58,257 nucleotides of DNA, taken from contig CAZZBW010000004.1 in NCBI GenBank assembly GCA_964653045.1, positions 1 to 58,257 of the forward strand. Direction: 5' to 3'. The DNA comes from DAOOPX01 sp964653045 (GTDB taxonomy: Bacteria; Patescibacteriota; Microgenomatia; UBA1400; PJMF01). Every line of letters starts with the position of its first letter. The first letter of the stretch is position 1. Below the pieces are notes generated by a model. The model ran no database searches and was not told the origin of the DNA. It was given only the letters and a program-made list of their open reading frames with translations. Below, one piece after another: positions 1 through 7,961 of the stretch. The translations under genes were made by a program, and so were the position numbers.

Positions 1-167
1 TGAGTCACGAACTCATCTGCCACGTCTGCACCAGTGACTTTTTTCCCCATGTCCGTCAAGCACTGGGCGAGTGAGGTCATGCCCACTCCTTTAATCCCTA
101 CTAAATAAAATTGTTTTGCTTCATCGAGTAATGTCGAAATTTCAGATGCAGTTGCAGATTTGTTCAT
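1..167 (-). CDS. murC: UDP-N-acetylmuramate--L-alanine ligase (MurC), N-terminal fragment
   Basis: Only the first 55 codons lie in the window; the gene runs off the left edge. MurC adds L-alanine to UDP-MurNAc in cytoplasmic peptidoglycan precursor synthesis. After a short polar leader the translation reads YLVGIKGVGMTSLAQCL, the glycine-rich nucleotide-binding turn typical of the MurC/Mpl N-terminal Rossmann domain, followed by MGKKVTGAD. The ATG is at 165-167, 24 nt downstream of the murE stop, so it is probably the next gene of the dcw operon. Mpl (murein peptide ligase) has a similar N-terminus and cannot be excluded from this fragment; operon position favours MurC. Confidence 0.8.
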   Translation of the reverse strand, partial: MNKSATASEISTLLDEAKQFYLVGIKGVGMTSLAQCLTDMGKKVTGADVADEFVT

Positions 168-191
168 AAATAGCCCGCAAATTACTAATAA

Positions 192-1430
192 TTAGCTGAT
201 AATTGGTCCTAAAACCGGCTTTTGATGCTTGAGTGCCAATTCAGCAGCTTCTGTATCGCTCCATGAGTGTTCGTCTTGGCCAAAGCACAGGCTTTTTTCG
301 TGACCCTTGCCTAGAATTACTACAGTATCTCCTGCTTTAGCTAGGTGATTTATGGCAAAATAGATGGCCGCGCCTCGATCGGCGATCGAGAGGACTTTGT
401 GGTGATTTTTACCGAGGTCTGACTTGAGTTGAGTAATGATTGACCAGACGTTTTCCACTCTGGGATCTTCGGCGGTAAAAATCACCAAATCAGCATGCTC
501 GGCAGCCAGCTTTCCCATTTTTGGTCGCTTGGTGACATCACGTTGTCCAGCGGAACCGAGCACAGTGATTAATCTTCCTTTTGCGTTAGAACGTTGGGTT
601 TTTAATGATAATAACGCCGCCTCAACAGCTTTTGGTGTATGGGCAAAATCAACGATCACTCGAATTTTACGTGAGTTGGAAATTTGTTGCATCCGTCCGC
701 TCAGTTGTGGAAACTTTCTAATAGCCTGGGCAATGATTTTTGGGTCAATTTTAAGCTCAATTGCAATTAGAGAAGCTAGTTTGGCATTTAACTGATTGTA
801 GGCTTGATCGAAACGGGCGCGAACCGATTGTTTAATTACTAGAGGTAAATAAGAACTGGGTGAGTAAGCAACCAGATGTTGTTTTAATACTTTTTTCAAT
901 AATGTAAATGATTGATCTTCTTGATTAATCCAGACTTTGGGTGTGTGGTGGAATAAACTGGCTTTGGCCAAGACGTACTGGCGAAAATTAAGGTGATAGT
1001 CAAAGTGTTCGTGAGAGACGTTGGTGATAGCGCCAATTTGAGGAGTCAGCCCAAAATTACGAAATTGATATGCTCCGTGTGAAGTCATCTCGATCACGAG
1101 ATGAGTGCAGTCTAGATCAACCATTTTTCTTATAATTTGAAACAGCAGCTTGGGAGTGGGATTAGTCACATGTAGACCGGTTTCAATCTCATCACTACCA
1201 ATTTTTGCCCCAAGAGTAGAAATTAAACCAGTCTTGATCCCCGCCTGAGTAAGGATGTGATGAATCAGGGTGCTGGTGGTTGTTTTGCCATCTGTGCCAG
1301 TAATGGCAATGATAAACAATTTTTTCTGTGGAAAGTTGGTTTGGATGATGGCTGGAACTGCTTGACCAAGGGCGGTTTTAAAAAAGTGGTAAACCCGTTT
1401 CAACCTATATAAATACAATCTCCACTGCAT
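192..1430 (-). CDS. murE: MurE-like Mur ligase lacking the N-terminal domain
   Basis: A UDP-MurNAc-dipeptide ligase adding the third stem-peptide residue. The ATP-binding loop ITGTDGKTTT is at residues 43-52, conserved STLGA at 71-75, SHEHFDYH in the central domain, DFAHTP at about 261-266 and GKGHEK near 375. MurE family members are usually about 480-500 residues; this protein is 412 and starts roughly 40 residues before the P-loop, so the small N-terminal domain that contacts the UDP moiety is essentially missing. The residues at the E. coli DNPR position read EDPR (321-324); keeping the Arg is more like diaminopimelate- than lysine-adding enzymes, but this is weak evidence. It follows ftsI by 40 nt in the dcw cluster. 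Confidence 0.85.
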   Translation of the reverse strand: MQWRLYLYRLKRVYHFFKTALGQAVPAIIQTNFPQKKLFIIAITGTDGKTTTSTLIHHILTQAGIKTGLISTLGAKIGSDEIETGLHVTNPTPKLLFQIIRKMVDLDCTHLVIEMTSHGAYQFRNFGLTPQIGAITNVSHEHFDYHLNFRQYVLAKASLFHHTPKVWINQEDQSFTLLKKVLKQHLVAYSPSSYLPLVIKQSVRARFDQAYNQLNAKLASLIAIELKIDPKIIAQAIRKFPQLSGRMQQISNSRKIRVIVDFAHTPKAVEAALLSLKTQRSNAKGRLITVLGSAGQRDVTKRPKMGKLAAEHADLVIFTAEDPRVENVWSIITQLKSDLGKNHHKVLSIADRGAAIYFAINHLAKAGDTVVILGKGHEKSLCFGQDEHSWSDTEAAELALKHQKPVLGPIIS

Positions 1431-1470
1431 ATCTAGAAAAGATTATAGCATCGCCAGCTTGAGAATGGGC

Positions 1471-3249
1471 TTAGGGAGTTTTGTCTGGTGGAATGTTTAG
1501 GAGTAAATATAGGTCCTCAGCGACAGTGTACCAGAGTGGGGCGGCCGTTTCGGCCGCCCAGGGCGAAGTAGTGGGTTCAATTAACTTGACCAGCATCAGG
1601 AACTTTGGTTGATCGACTGGGGCAAAACCGATAAAGCTGGCAATAGTTTTGGTGGAGTCGTAACCACCTGGGTTAGCAACTTGAGATGTTCCAGTTTTGC
1701 CTGCCACTGTATGATCTGGTTGATACGTCCACTTGGCCTCACCTTGGCTAGCAGCCTCAACCATCATTTTTTTCATTAAAGTGGCAGTTTCTGGTTTGAT
1801 TACCTGCCTGATTGATTTAGGTTCGACCTCAATTTGGGTTTGAGAAATGGGATCATCGACATGACTCAGAATCTGCAGCTGCATCATCTCACCATTGTTG
1901 GCGATTGCTCCTACTGCTTGGGCCAGTTGAAGTGATGTAGTAAAAATACCTTGACCAAATGAGACCGTTGCTAACTCAACTGGCGCCCAAGTTTCTTTGA
2001 ACGGCGTGCTGGTGTCTCCTTGGAGGTCGAGGCCAAGAGGCGAACCCACTCCAAAATTTTTTAAGTACTCGCGGAATTTTTCTGCACCTAGAGATTCAGC
2101 GATATATATCATGGCTACGTTATCAGATTTAGCCAGAGCATCGGTAACGGTGATGTTGGGAGTGTATTGATCGTTCCAAGTTTTGATTGTGAATTGGCCA
2201 AATTGGCGTGGACCGGCGCAATTGGGACAGGTGCTGTTTGGAGTGATTACTCCAGCATCGAGAGCACTGGCAACAGTCAGAAGTTTAAATGTTGAGCCAG
2301 GCTCATAGGCAGCACTTAAGCTGGGATTGCGATAAAATTCTGGATCAAATTCAAAAAAAGTCCGCGGATCAAAGTTGGGCCAACTGGCCATTCCCAGAAT
2401 TTTACCGGTTGTTGGATCTGTGACGACAATCTCGCCAGCTTTTGCTCCATACTGTTCGATTCCTTGACGAAGGTGTTTTTCCAAACTGTATTGAACACTC
2501 CGCTGAATTGAAGTGGTAACATTTCTGCCGTCGAGTTGTTCAGCCTCTAGGACTGTAGCCTCTAAAGCGACACCTTTTGCGTCGGCTGTGAGGTTTTCTT
2601 CGCGGGAGCGCGGTTTCAATTCTTGGTGCATACCGCCCTCCAGCCCAAAGTAGCCCACATCTTCTCCCTGGGAGTTTTTACCCACAAATCCTACCAACTG
2701 TGCTGCTAAAGACGCTTCTGGATAATAGCGCTGAAAATATTGATCAAAACCAAGATACGGATGATTCAACGCCTCAATCGCAATTTTGGTTTCGGAGTTG
2801 ATTGGTTGATAAAGACTCACCCACTTAATTTTCGGTTTGGTGAGTTTTTGTAGTAATGAGTGCTCTAGATTTTTTTGCTCCTCTCCCAAATTGGTAATGA
2901 GTTGATTGGTTTGTCCTTGAATAATCGTTTGAGCCAGGATTTGGGCGAGCGATGCCAGTTCATCTTTGGGAATTAAATGAGGTTGGGCAAATAAACGGTA
3001 AACTTCTTGGTTGGTGACCAAAGGTTGGCCGTCGGCAAAATATATTTCCCCCCGTTGGCCAGATTGTAAATAGGTACGTTGATATTGCGCTTGAGCAACC
3101 GCTTCAAGCTCAGTATGTTTGATGACTTGCCAATAAAATAATCTCATTACTATCAGGGCGAAAGAAGTCAAGATAAAACCAAGAAAAAATCGGACGCGGT
3201 GATAAATCGGTGTAATAACTTTGGTTTGAGTTCGTAAATGGCGACGCAT
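1471..3249 (-). CDS. ftsI: Septal penicillin-binding protein (FtsI / PBP3-like transpeptidase)
   Basis: Class B PBP that cross-links peptidoglycan at the division site. A single N-terminal membrane helix lies at about residues 20-41, then a dimerisation/pedestal domain and a transpeptidase domain. All three active-site motifs are present: S319-TFK322 (SxxK), S375-D-N377 (SxN) and K518-T-G-T521 (KTGT). The length of 592 is normal for the family. It follows the ftsL-like gene by 14 nt and precedes murE, the standard dcw order. A two-cysteine CPNC insertion lies at about 341-344. The C-terminal AAETAA stretch is encoded by an intragenic inverted repeat at 1539-1559. Confidence 0.93.
   Translation of the reverse strand: MRRHLRTQTKVITPIYHRVRFFLGFILTSFALIVMRLFYWQVIKHTELEAVAQAQYQRTYLQSGQRGEIYFADGQPLVTNQEVYRLFAQPHLIPKDELASLAQILAQTIIQGQTNQLITNLGEEQKNLEHSLLQKLTKPKIKWVSLYQPINSETKIAIEALNHPYLGFDQYFQRYYPEASLAAQLVGFVGKNSQGEDVGYFGLEGGMHQELKPRSREENLTADAKGVALEATVLEAEQLDGRNVTTSIQRSVQYSLEKHLRQGIEQYGAKAGEIVVTDPTTGKILGMASWPNFDPRTFFEFDPEFYRNPSLSAAYEPGSTFKLLTVASALDAGVITPNSTCPNCAGPRQFGQFTIKTWNDQYTPNITVTDALAKSDNVAMIYIAESLGAEKFREYLKNFGVGSPLGLDLQGDTSTPFKETWAPVELATVSFGQGIFTTSLQLAQAVGAIANNGEMMQLQILSHVDDPISQTQIEVEPKSIRQVIKPETATLMKKMMVEAASQGEAKWTYQPDHTVAGKTGTSQVANPGGYDSTKTIASFIGFAPVDQPKFLMLVKLIEPTTSPWAAETAAPLWYTVAEDLYLLLNIPPDKTP
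1539..1559. repeat. Intragenic inverted repeat in ftsI (9-bp arms, 3-nt loop)
   Basis: Arms GGGCGGCCG and CGGCCGCCC around TTT, inside the C-terminal coding part of ftsI. Much more GC-rich than its surroundings. Confidence 0.85.
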
Positions 3250-3263
3250 TGCAAAAAATTAAA

Positions 3264-3590
3264 TCATGGGGCGACAAGATTCGCAACAGCACCGGACTCA
3301 GACAAACTCAGATATATCTGCATTGGCTCATAGGCCAGAGAAGAACTGGCAGCGACTGAACGCGTCACTGATTTGTTTTGATCAATCTCAGCTTTCAATT
3401 GGCTGATTTCGTCAGCCAATTGTCGTTGTTGCTTTTCTAATACCACCGAAAGATTGCGCAAGCGAATGACTTGGGCAGATTCCCAAAGCGTCTGGCCAAT
3501 GCTCCAAGTCGTCAAGCTAAACAAAAGAATATAAAAGAGCAAAAATCTCTTGCGTGGTTTAGGTTGTGAGCTTGGGGTTAGTCTGAGCAT
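3264..3590 (-). CDS. FtsL-like bitopic cell-division protein
   Basis: A 108-residue protein with a basic cytoplasmic N-terminus (KPRKR), one membrane helix at about residues 17-33, and an extracytoplasmic coiled-coil region (VLEKQQRQLADEISQLKAEI) ending in a short tail. Size, topology and position between rsmH and ftsI are those of FtsL, which partners FtsB/FtsQ and FtsI in the divisome. FtsL diverges too fast for certain assignment from sequence alone, so no symbol is given. It starts 7 nt after the rsmH stop. An 11-bp inverted repeat (3396-3422) lies within the coiled-coil coding region. Confidence 0.7.
   Translation of the reverse strand: MLRLTPSSQPKPRKRFLLFYILLFSLTTWSIGQTLWESAQVIRLRNLSVVLEKQQRQLADEISQLKAEIDQNKSVTRSVAASSSLAYEPMQIYLSLSESGAVANLVAP
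3396..3422. repeat. Intragenic inverted repeat in the ftsL-like gene (11-bp arms, 5-nt loop)
   Basis: Arm CAATTGGCTGA at 3396-3406, loop TTTCG, exact reverse complement at 3412-3422. Confidence 0.9.
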
Positions 3591-3597
3591 AATACTT

Positions 3598-4473
3598 TCA
3601 AATGAGTTCGATAGCTCTTAACTTGGTACTTCTTGAACGTGGGTTATCGGAAATTTCTTGGCTGGACGGCGTCAGTGGTTTGGGAGTCAAAAGTTTGGCC
3701 TGACCAAGCTTGGTCAGCTCTGCAAAGAAGTTTTTGACAATTTTATCTTCACCCTGATGGAACGCAAGGCATACCATTCTACCCTTAGATTCAAGTAACT
3801 CGCTGACCTTTGGTAGTGCTTGCTCGATATTATCTAGCTCACAGTTGACCGCGATCCGCAAGGCTTGAAATACCTTGGTGGCGGGATGAAGCTTACCGCG
3901 CTTGTGGCGATTTAAGTTTTCGATTAACTCAACCAACTGTTTGGTCGTTTTAATTGGGTTGGGGGCGGTCTTGATTGCTTTGGCAATTGCACCAGCTTGA
4001 GTTTCTCCCCCAGCTGATCGGAATAGATTGGTTAGTTGTTGTGCAGATAGCACTTGAATCAAATCTGCAGCTGAAACTCCGAGCTCTTGGTCCATGCGCA
4101 TATCTAGTGCTGATTCGTGTTGAAAGCTGAAACCGCGATTTGGCGCCAGCAGCTGATCACTGCTGGCGCCAAAATCGAACAAAGCTCCTGAAAGCCTGGA
4201 CAGGTGATTGGCTTTCATGACTTGTTCGGCGTGAATAAAGTTGGATTTAACTAAAATCAGTTGATTGTTGGCAATTGGCTGAGCTAATGCCTGGCGACCG
4301 TACTCAATTGCATCTTGATCGCAATCTAGAGCCAAAACTTTTCCACCAGCATTGAGGATAGCTTCCGTGTGACCGCCCCGACCAAAAGTAGCATCCAGAT
4401 ACCAATGATTTGGTTGAATGTTGAGGTTCTCGATCGTTTCCTTGAGCATGGCTGGTTGGTGAATCTTTTGCAT
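3598..4473 (-). CDS. rsmH: 16S rRNA m4C1402 N4-methyltransferase RsmH (MraW)
   Basis: SAM-dependent methyltransferase acting on 16S rRNA C1402 at the decoding site. The N-terminus carries HQPAMLKETIENL, then the SAM-binding motif DATFGRGGHTEAIL (residues 28-41). The family motif near FGASSDQLLAPNRGFSF is clear, and the C-terminus has the conserved NPRSRSTKLRAIE. The length of 291 is slightly short of the usual 300-315. It begins 2 nt after the mraZ stop, so the two are coupled. The conserved FGASSDQLLAPN stretch is encoded by a perfect 14-bp inverted repeat (4139-4173). Confidence 0.95.
   Translation of the reverse strand: MQKIHQPAMLKETIENLNIQPNHWYLDATFGRGGHTEAILNAGGKVLALDCDQDAIEYGRQALAQPIANNQLILVKSNFIHAEQVMKANHLSRLSGALFDFGASSDQLLAPNRGFSFQHESALDMRMDQELGVSAADLIQVLSAQQLTNLFRSAGGETQAGAIAKAIKTAPNPIKTTKQLVELIENLNRHKRGKLHPATKVFQALRIAVNCELDNIEQALPKVSELLESKGRMVCLAFHQGEDKIVKNFFAELTKLGQAKLLTPKPLTPSSQEISDNPRSRSTKLRAIELI
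4139..4173. repeat. Intragenic inverted repeat in rsmH (14-bp arms, 7-nt loop)
   Basis: Arm TTTGGCGCCAGCAG at 4139-4152, 7-nt loop, exact reverse complement at 4160-4173. With one bulged base the pairing continues into flanking CGA/TCG. Codes for the conserved FGASSDQLLAPN motif. Confidence 0.92.
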
Positions 4474-4475
4474 AT

Positions 4476-4907
4476 TTAGTTTTTGTTCTCCACAACTATT
4501 TGTTCGGCAATTTTTTCTGCATCAGGAGACAGAGTGTCAAGATGCTGGTGGTATTTAACTTGATCCCAAATCTCGATGTATTGAAAACTACCGACAATTA
4601 CCACTTGTTTATCTAGTCCCGCTTGAGTAATTAAGTAATCTGGAACACTGATCCGACCCAGCGAGTCAGGCTTGACCTCTTTAGCATCATTAGTCAACAA
4701 CCGGGTTAGTTCACGCTGGTTCTTGTTGGTAAAAGTTTGTGCCGCGATCAAGCTCAGGTTTTTTTCAAACTCTTTGAAAGGTAGCAAGAAAAGGCAGCCT
4801 TCAAATCCACGGGTTAGCACCCAGTTAGGCTGCTGATGACGGAATGCTTTGGGTAGGGACAACCTGCCCTTTGATTCAAGCCGGTGGTAGTATCTGCCGA
4901 TAAACAT
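4476..4907 (-). CDS. mraZ: Transcriptional regulator MraZ
   Basis: DNA-binding protein of the SpoVT/AbrB swapped-hairpin fold that heads and represses the dcw operon in other bacteria. Two MraZ half-domains are visible: GRYYHRLESKGRLSLPKAFR at residues 4-23 and DSLGRISVPDYLITQAGL at about 81-98, each with the DxKGR/DxxGR-like core. The length of 143 is typical. It is the first gene of the dcw cluster. The ATG at 4905-4907 has no Shine-Dalgarno-like sequence; instead a TATAAT hexamer lies 11 nt upstream, so the transcript may be nearly leaderless. Confidence 0.95.
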   Translation of the reverse strand: MFIGRYYHRLESKGRLSLPKAFRHQQPNWVLTRGFEGCLFLLPFKEFEKNLSLIAAQTFTNKNQRELTRLLTNDAKEVKPDSLGRISVPDYLITQAGLDKQVVIVGSFQYIEIWDQVKYHQHLDTLSPDAEKIAEQIVVENKN

Positions 4908-4918
4908 ATTGTAAAAAA

Positions 4919-4960
4919 ATTATATAAGATTATTTACCACCTTTTTCCATCTATTGTCAA
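4919..4960 (-). promoter_or_regulatory. Candidate dcw (mraZ) promoter region
   Basis: On the minus strand a perfect TATAAT (4919-4924) lies 11 nt before the mraZ ATG. A perfect TTGACA (4955-4960) lies 30 nt upstream of it, too far to pair with that -10; an alternative weak -10 would be the TAAATA-like sequence 17-18 nt after it. Between them two TGG triplets repeat with a 10-bp period, reminiscent of the TGGG repeats bound by MraZ in E. coli, but this is weak. Confidence 0.45.
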
Positions 4961-5076
4961 GTAGAAGATTAGCAGAAAGCGTAGTTTCAATACCTTTTGT
5001 CACGTAATTAATACTCAAGAGTTACTCGAGAAAAGGAAAAATCTGTAAAAAACTGAAAAAAGAGGAAAAACAAAAA

Positions 5077-5916
5077 CTACTCAGCTGTAGCGTTAGGCAC
5101 GATTGCTAAGAAAAGTTCTGCCAATTTAACTGTCGCTGTGATCGCTTTGCCATCAACTGTGCCAGGATAATACTCCCAAGCCTCACCGTCCCAGGCCGCG
5201 ATCTGTAACTGACCTTCTTCGTTTGCTCTGAGAGTTAGCTCTCCTTCTCCGGAGAGCTGAGTGGAACCCTGCAGAGAGTAAATTTCTGAAACAACTTTTC
5301 CCTCTACTTCATCTGGATATCCGGGAGCATTAAAGACAATCACGTAGCGTTGCTGGGCTATACCATCGGCAGTCAGTTGAAACTTGGCATCTTTTGAAGC
5401 CACCTGGGTTTCTTTGGTATCGTTATCGAAATATCGCCAGTCTGATTTCAGCACATACTTTTCATCACCGAGAAAGCGCGTAAGTAGCGTCCCACCCTTG
5501 ATGTCAGTGTGATAGGTACATGCGCCTCCGGCGCTACAGCTGCCAAACAAGATTTTCTCACTGAACGGAAGGCTGGATAGATCTAACGCCCCAAAGGCTC
5601 CTTGAAGTAAGGTACCTGCTTGGTACTCAAGTTCATACTCGCCCTCGGAGGCGGGTTTTTTGATACTTGCCAGGGTAATCTCGACATTTTTACCATCTGC
5701 TAGTGGTGTAAGGTAAACATAAGGACGTTGATCCACTGGGATGACATTGATTTCTTCGATCTGTTTCTTTTTTTTCTCTTCGGTTGGAGTTGGAGGTGCG
5801 TCTGGACGAGCTGTAATTTTGACGACAGCAACTATGCCAATAATTAACAGCAACGTTGCCGCTCCAATTGCTATACCTAGTTTTGGATTAGATTGAATTT
5901 TGGTCAAAATATTCAT
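5077..5916 (-). CDS. Membrane-anchored extracytoplasmic protein of unknown function
   Basis: I do not recognise a named family. The 279-residue protein has a short cytoplasmic N-terminus, one strong membrane helix at about residues 14-32 (LGIAIGAATLLLIIGIVAVV), a Pro/Lys linker (residues 38-52, including EEKKKKQ), and a predicted beta-rich extracytoplasmic domain. Two cysteines close together (GSCSAGGACTYHT) could form a disulfide. The start ATG overlaps the stop region of nothing upstream but its 5' end overlaps the glyQS stop by 4 nt, so it is translationally coupled to glyQS. The C-terminus ends 169 nt before mraZ. A short AT-rich gap and no obvious terminator follow. Confidence 0.7.
   Translation of the reverse strand: MNILTKIQSNPKLGIAIGAATLLLIIGIVAVVKITARPDAPPTPTEEKKKKQIEEINVIPVDQRPYVYLTPLADGKNVEITLASIKKPASEGEYELEYQAGTLLQGAFGALDLSSLPFSEKILFGSCSAGGACTYHTDIKGGTLLTRFLGDEKYVLKSDWRYFDNDTKETQVASKDAKFQLTADGIAQQRYVIVFNAPGYPDEVEGKVVSEIYSLQGSTQLSGEGELTLRANEEGQLQIAAWDGEAWEYYPGTVDGKAITATVKLAELFLAIVPNATAE
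5237..5258. repeat. Inverted repeat in the 5077 gene (8-bp arms)
   Basis: Arms AGCTCTCC and GGAGAGCT with a 6-nt loop; shorter than the main set and listed for completeness. Confidence 0.6.
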
Positions 5917-7319
5917 TTTAAGTGTTGATCTAAAAACTGAGTCAATTTTTCCAAACTAATTCGAGTTTGGGCAGCGTTATCGCGCTCACGGACAGTAATT
6001 GTATCATTATCCAACGTTTCAAAATCAATAGTCAAACAGAATGGTGTACCGATCTCGTCTTGAGACAGATAGCGCTTGCCAATATTGCCCCGATCGTCCC
6101 AGACTACGCGGTACTTTCCAAGCAAGGAATGATAAATTTGCTTGGCTTTATCGACCAATTCAGGCCTATTTTTCAATAATGGGAAAACTGCCGCAGTAAT
6201 CGGTGCCAAAGATGGTTTGAAACGTAAAACAATGCGATTTTTGGCTTCATCATGCCAGTAGGCATGATGAAGCACCATTAGAAAAGCTCGACCAATGCCT
6301 AGTGCCGGTTCAATTACGTGGGGAATAAAACTGTCGCCAGTTTGGGGGTCGCGGTATTCTAAGCTGGTGCCTGAATACTGCTGGTGTTGTTTGAGATCAT
6401 AATCAGTTCGGTACGCGACCCCCCACAACTCTTTAAAGCCAAAGGGAAATTGGTACTCGAGGTCATAGGTATCTAGTGAGTAATGCGAACGTTCTTGGTC
6501 AGTGTGTTGGCGCCAGCGCAGGCTTGATTCCTCAATACCTAAAGTCTGGTGGACAAACTGCCACATGGCTTCTTTCCACTCGTTGAGAAGTGTCTGCCAT
6601 TCTTGAGTTTGAGGATTGAAAAAGTACTCAATTTCAGCTTGCTCTATCTCCAGAGTGCGGAATACAAACTGACCCGTGGTGACTTCGTTACGAAATGATT
6701 TGCCCATCTGTCCTACGCCAAATGGTAACTGCATTCGAGTTGAGTCTAGAATTTGTTTAAAGTTGGTAAATATACCTTGTGCGGTTTCACCCCTGAGATA
6801 AACTTTGGCTTTTTCGCCAGTGACTGCACCAATCGCGGTTTCAAACAACAGGTTGAATCCTTTGGGTGCCGACAAAGGATTGCCTTCGGGACTTACAATG
6901 CGATGTTTGGAAATCAATTGTTCCATTTCAACCAAACTCAGGTTTTCGATAATTAGGGTTTGCAAATCAGGGTTACTTAGCTGTGAAGGCAGTTGCAACC
7001 AAGTTTCTATGAGATGATCTGCCCGATAACGTTTGTGAGTAACTAAATCTTCAACTAAAGGATCGTTAAATTCTGCAACATGACCAGAAGCAATCCAGGT
7101 TTGAGGGTGTTGAATAATTTGGCTATCAATGCCAATCATGTCAGGACGCGACTCAATAAAGTGGTGCCACCATAAGTCGCGAATGTTTTTTAACAACTGG
7201 GTGCCCAAGGGACCATAATCATATGAGTTGGCTAATCCACCATAAATCTCGCTAGTGGGATAAACGAAACCGCGGCGTTTAGCTAACGACACCAGTTCGT
7301 CTAATGTGGCTGAGTGCAT
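5913..7319 (-). CDS. glyQS: Glycine--tRNA ligase, single-chain dimeric type
   Basis: Class II aminoacyl-tRNA synthetase charging tRNA-Gly. The N-terminus LVSLAKRRGFVYPTSEIYGG and YDYGPLG are diagnostic of the eukaryotic/archaeal-like alpha2 GlyRS. Class II motif 2 is seen in SFRNEV with FRTLEIEQAEIEYF, and motif 3 in EPALGIGRAF. The C-terminal anticodon-binding domain starts near KPSLAPITAAVFPLL. Length 468 is normal for compact bacterial versions. A 13-bp inverted repeat (6244-6273) encodes the HHAYWHDEA segment and a 9-bp one lies at 6856-6881. Confidence 0.96.
   Translation of the reverse strand: MHSATLDELVSLAKRRGFVYPTSEIYGGLANSYDYGPLGTQLLKNIRDLWWHHFIESRPDMIGIDSQIIQHPQTWIASGHVAEFNDPLVEDLVTHKRYRADHLIETWLQLPSQLSNPDLQTLIIENLSLVEMEQLISKHRIVSPEGNPLSAPKGFNLLFETAIGAVTGEKAKVYLRGETAQGIFTNFKQILDSTRMQLPFGVGQMGKSFRNEVTTGQFVFRTLEIEQAEIEYFFNPQTQEWQTLLNEWKEAMWQFVHQTLGIEESSLRWRQHTDQERSHYSLDTYDLEYQFPFGFKELWGVAYRTDYDLKQHQQYSGTSLEYRDPQTGDSFIPHVIEPALGIGRAFLMVLHHAYWHDEAKNRIVLRFKPSLAPITAAVFPLLKNRPELVDKAKQIYHSLLGKYRVVWDDRGNIGKRYLSQDEIGTPFCLTIDFETLDNDTITVRERDNAAQTRISLEKLTQFLDQHLK
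6244..6273. repeat. Intragenic inverted repeat in glyQS (13-bp arms, 4-nt loop)
   Basis: Arm GCTTCATCATGCC at 6244-6256, loop AGTA, exact reverse complement at 6261-6273. Confidence 0.92.
6856..6881. repeat. Second inverted repeat in glyQS (9-bp arms, 8-nt loop)
   Basis: Arm AATCCTTTG at 6856-6864 and its reverse complement at 6873-6881. Confidence 0.75.
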
Positions 7320-7396
7320 AAATCAAAACCTATGTTACACGAATGAGGTGTAGTCTAACAAAAAACCCCCTACTCTACCAGTGCGCAAACGGCAGC

Positions 7397-7936
7397 TTAA
7401 ACCCGGAGAAACTCAAAACTATTCAATTTTCGTTCTGCTAATGCGCTGACATAGGCAGATATTGAAGGATATGGTGATTCTTCCGGGTCGGCAAAACCCA
7501 GCGCCATAATTATTTGACGCAGTTGGAGCTTGATTTCTTTATTCGAGTTGTGAAGCTCAGTAATGAGGCTACGAGTAAGTAAGATTTTTTGGAATAGTTG
7601 TTCGTCGAGCTCCTGCTCGACGAACAGATTGTCCAGAATTTCTAGGTATTCAGATAGTTGACGATAGGCTTTTAAATCCAGGCAGGCGTGAGTCTGACTG
7701 GCCGCTTTGGCCTCAGTTAAAAGCGGCCAGTCACTGCGGGTAAAGACCAGGTAAGCTTCCGCCACGCTGCCGGGTTCTAGTAGGGCTCTTTTATTTGACT
7801 TGAGTTTGCGCGCTCCTTTGGCTAAACAAGTGATTTTGCCAAACTCGCGGGTGAGAAGTGTCACCACTCGATCAGTTTCGCCAAAATTGTAGCGTTTGAT
7901 GATGATCGCAAGAACAGTTTGGCTGCGGTGTGACAT
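7397..7936 (-). CDS. recO: DNA repair protein RecO
   Basis: RecO helps load RecA onto SSB-coated DNA in the RecFOR pathway. The N-terminal OB-fold signature is clear: LAIIIKRYNFGETDRVVTLLTREFGKITCLAKGARK. I place the start at the ATG at 7934-7936 (MSHRSQTV), 25 nt after the DUF4012 stop; the longer frame would need a TTG at 7978 inside that gene. At about 179 residues it is shorter than typical RecO (about 240) and the usual C-terminal zinc-binding cysteines are absent. Two perfect inverted repeats (7599-7626 and 7695-7733) lie in this one small gene. Confidence 0.88.
   Translation of the reverse strand: MSHRSQTVLAIIIKRYNFGETDRVVTLLTREFGKITCLAKGARKLKSNKRALLEPGSVAEAYLVFTRSDWPLLTEAKAASQTHACLDLKAYRQLSEYLEILDNLFVEQELDEQLFQKILLTRSLITELHNSNKEIKLQLRQIIMALGFADPEESPYPSISAYVSALAERKLNSFEFLRV
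7599..7626. repeat. Intragenic inverted repeat in recO (12-bp arms, 4-nt loop)
   Basis: Arm TGTTCGTCGAGC at 7599-7610, loop TCCT, exact reverse complement at 7615-7626. Confidence 0.92.
7695..7733. repeat. Second intragenic inverted repeat in recO (14-bp arms, 11-nt loop)
   Basis: Arm TGACTGGCCGCTTT at 7695-7708 and exact reverse complement at 7720-7733. Confidence 0.92.
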
Positions 7937-7961
7937 AGGTAATCTATGGATATAAATTAAT

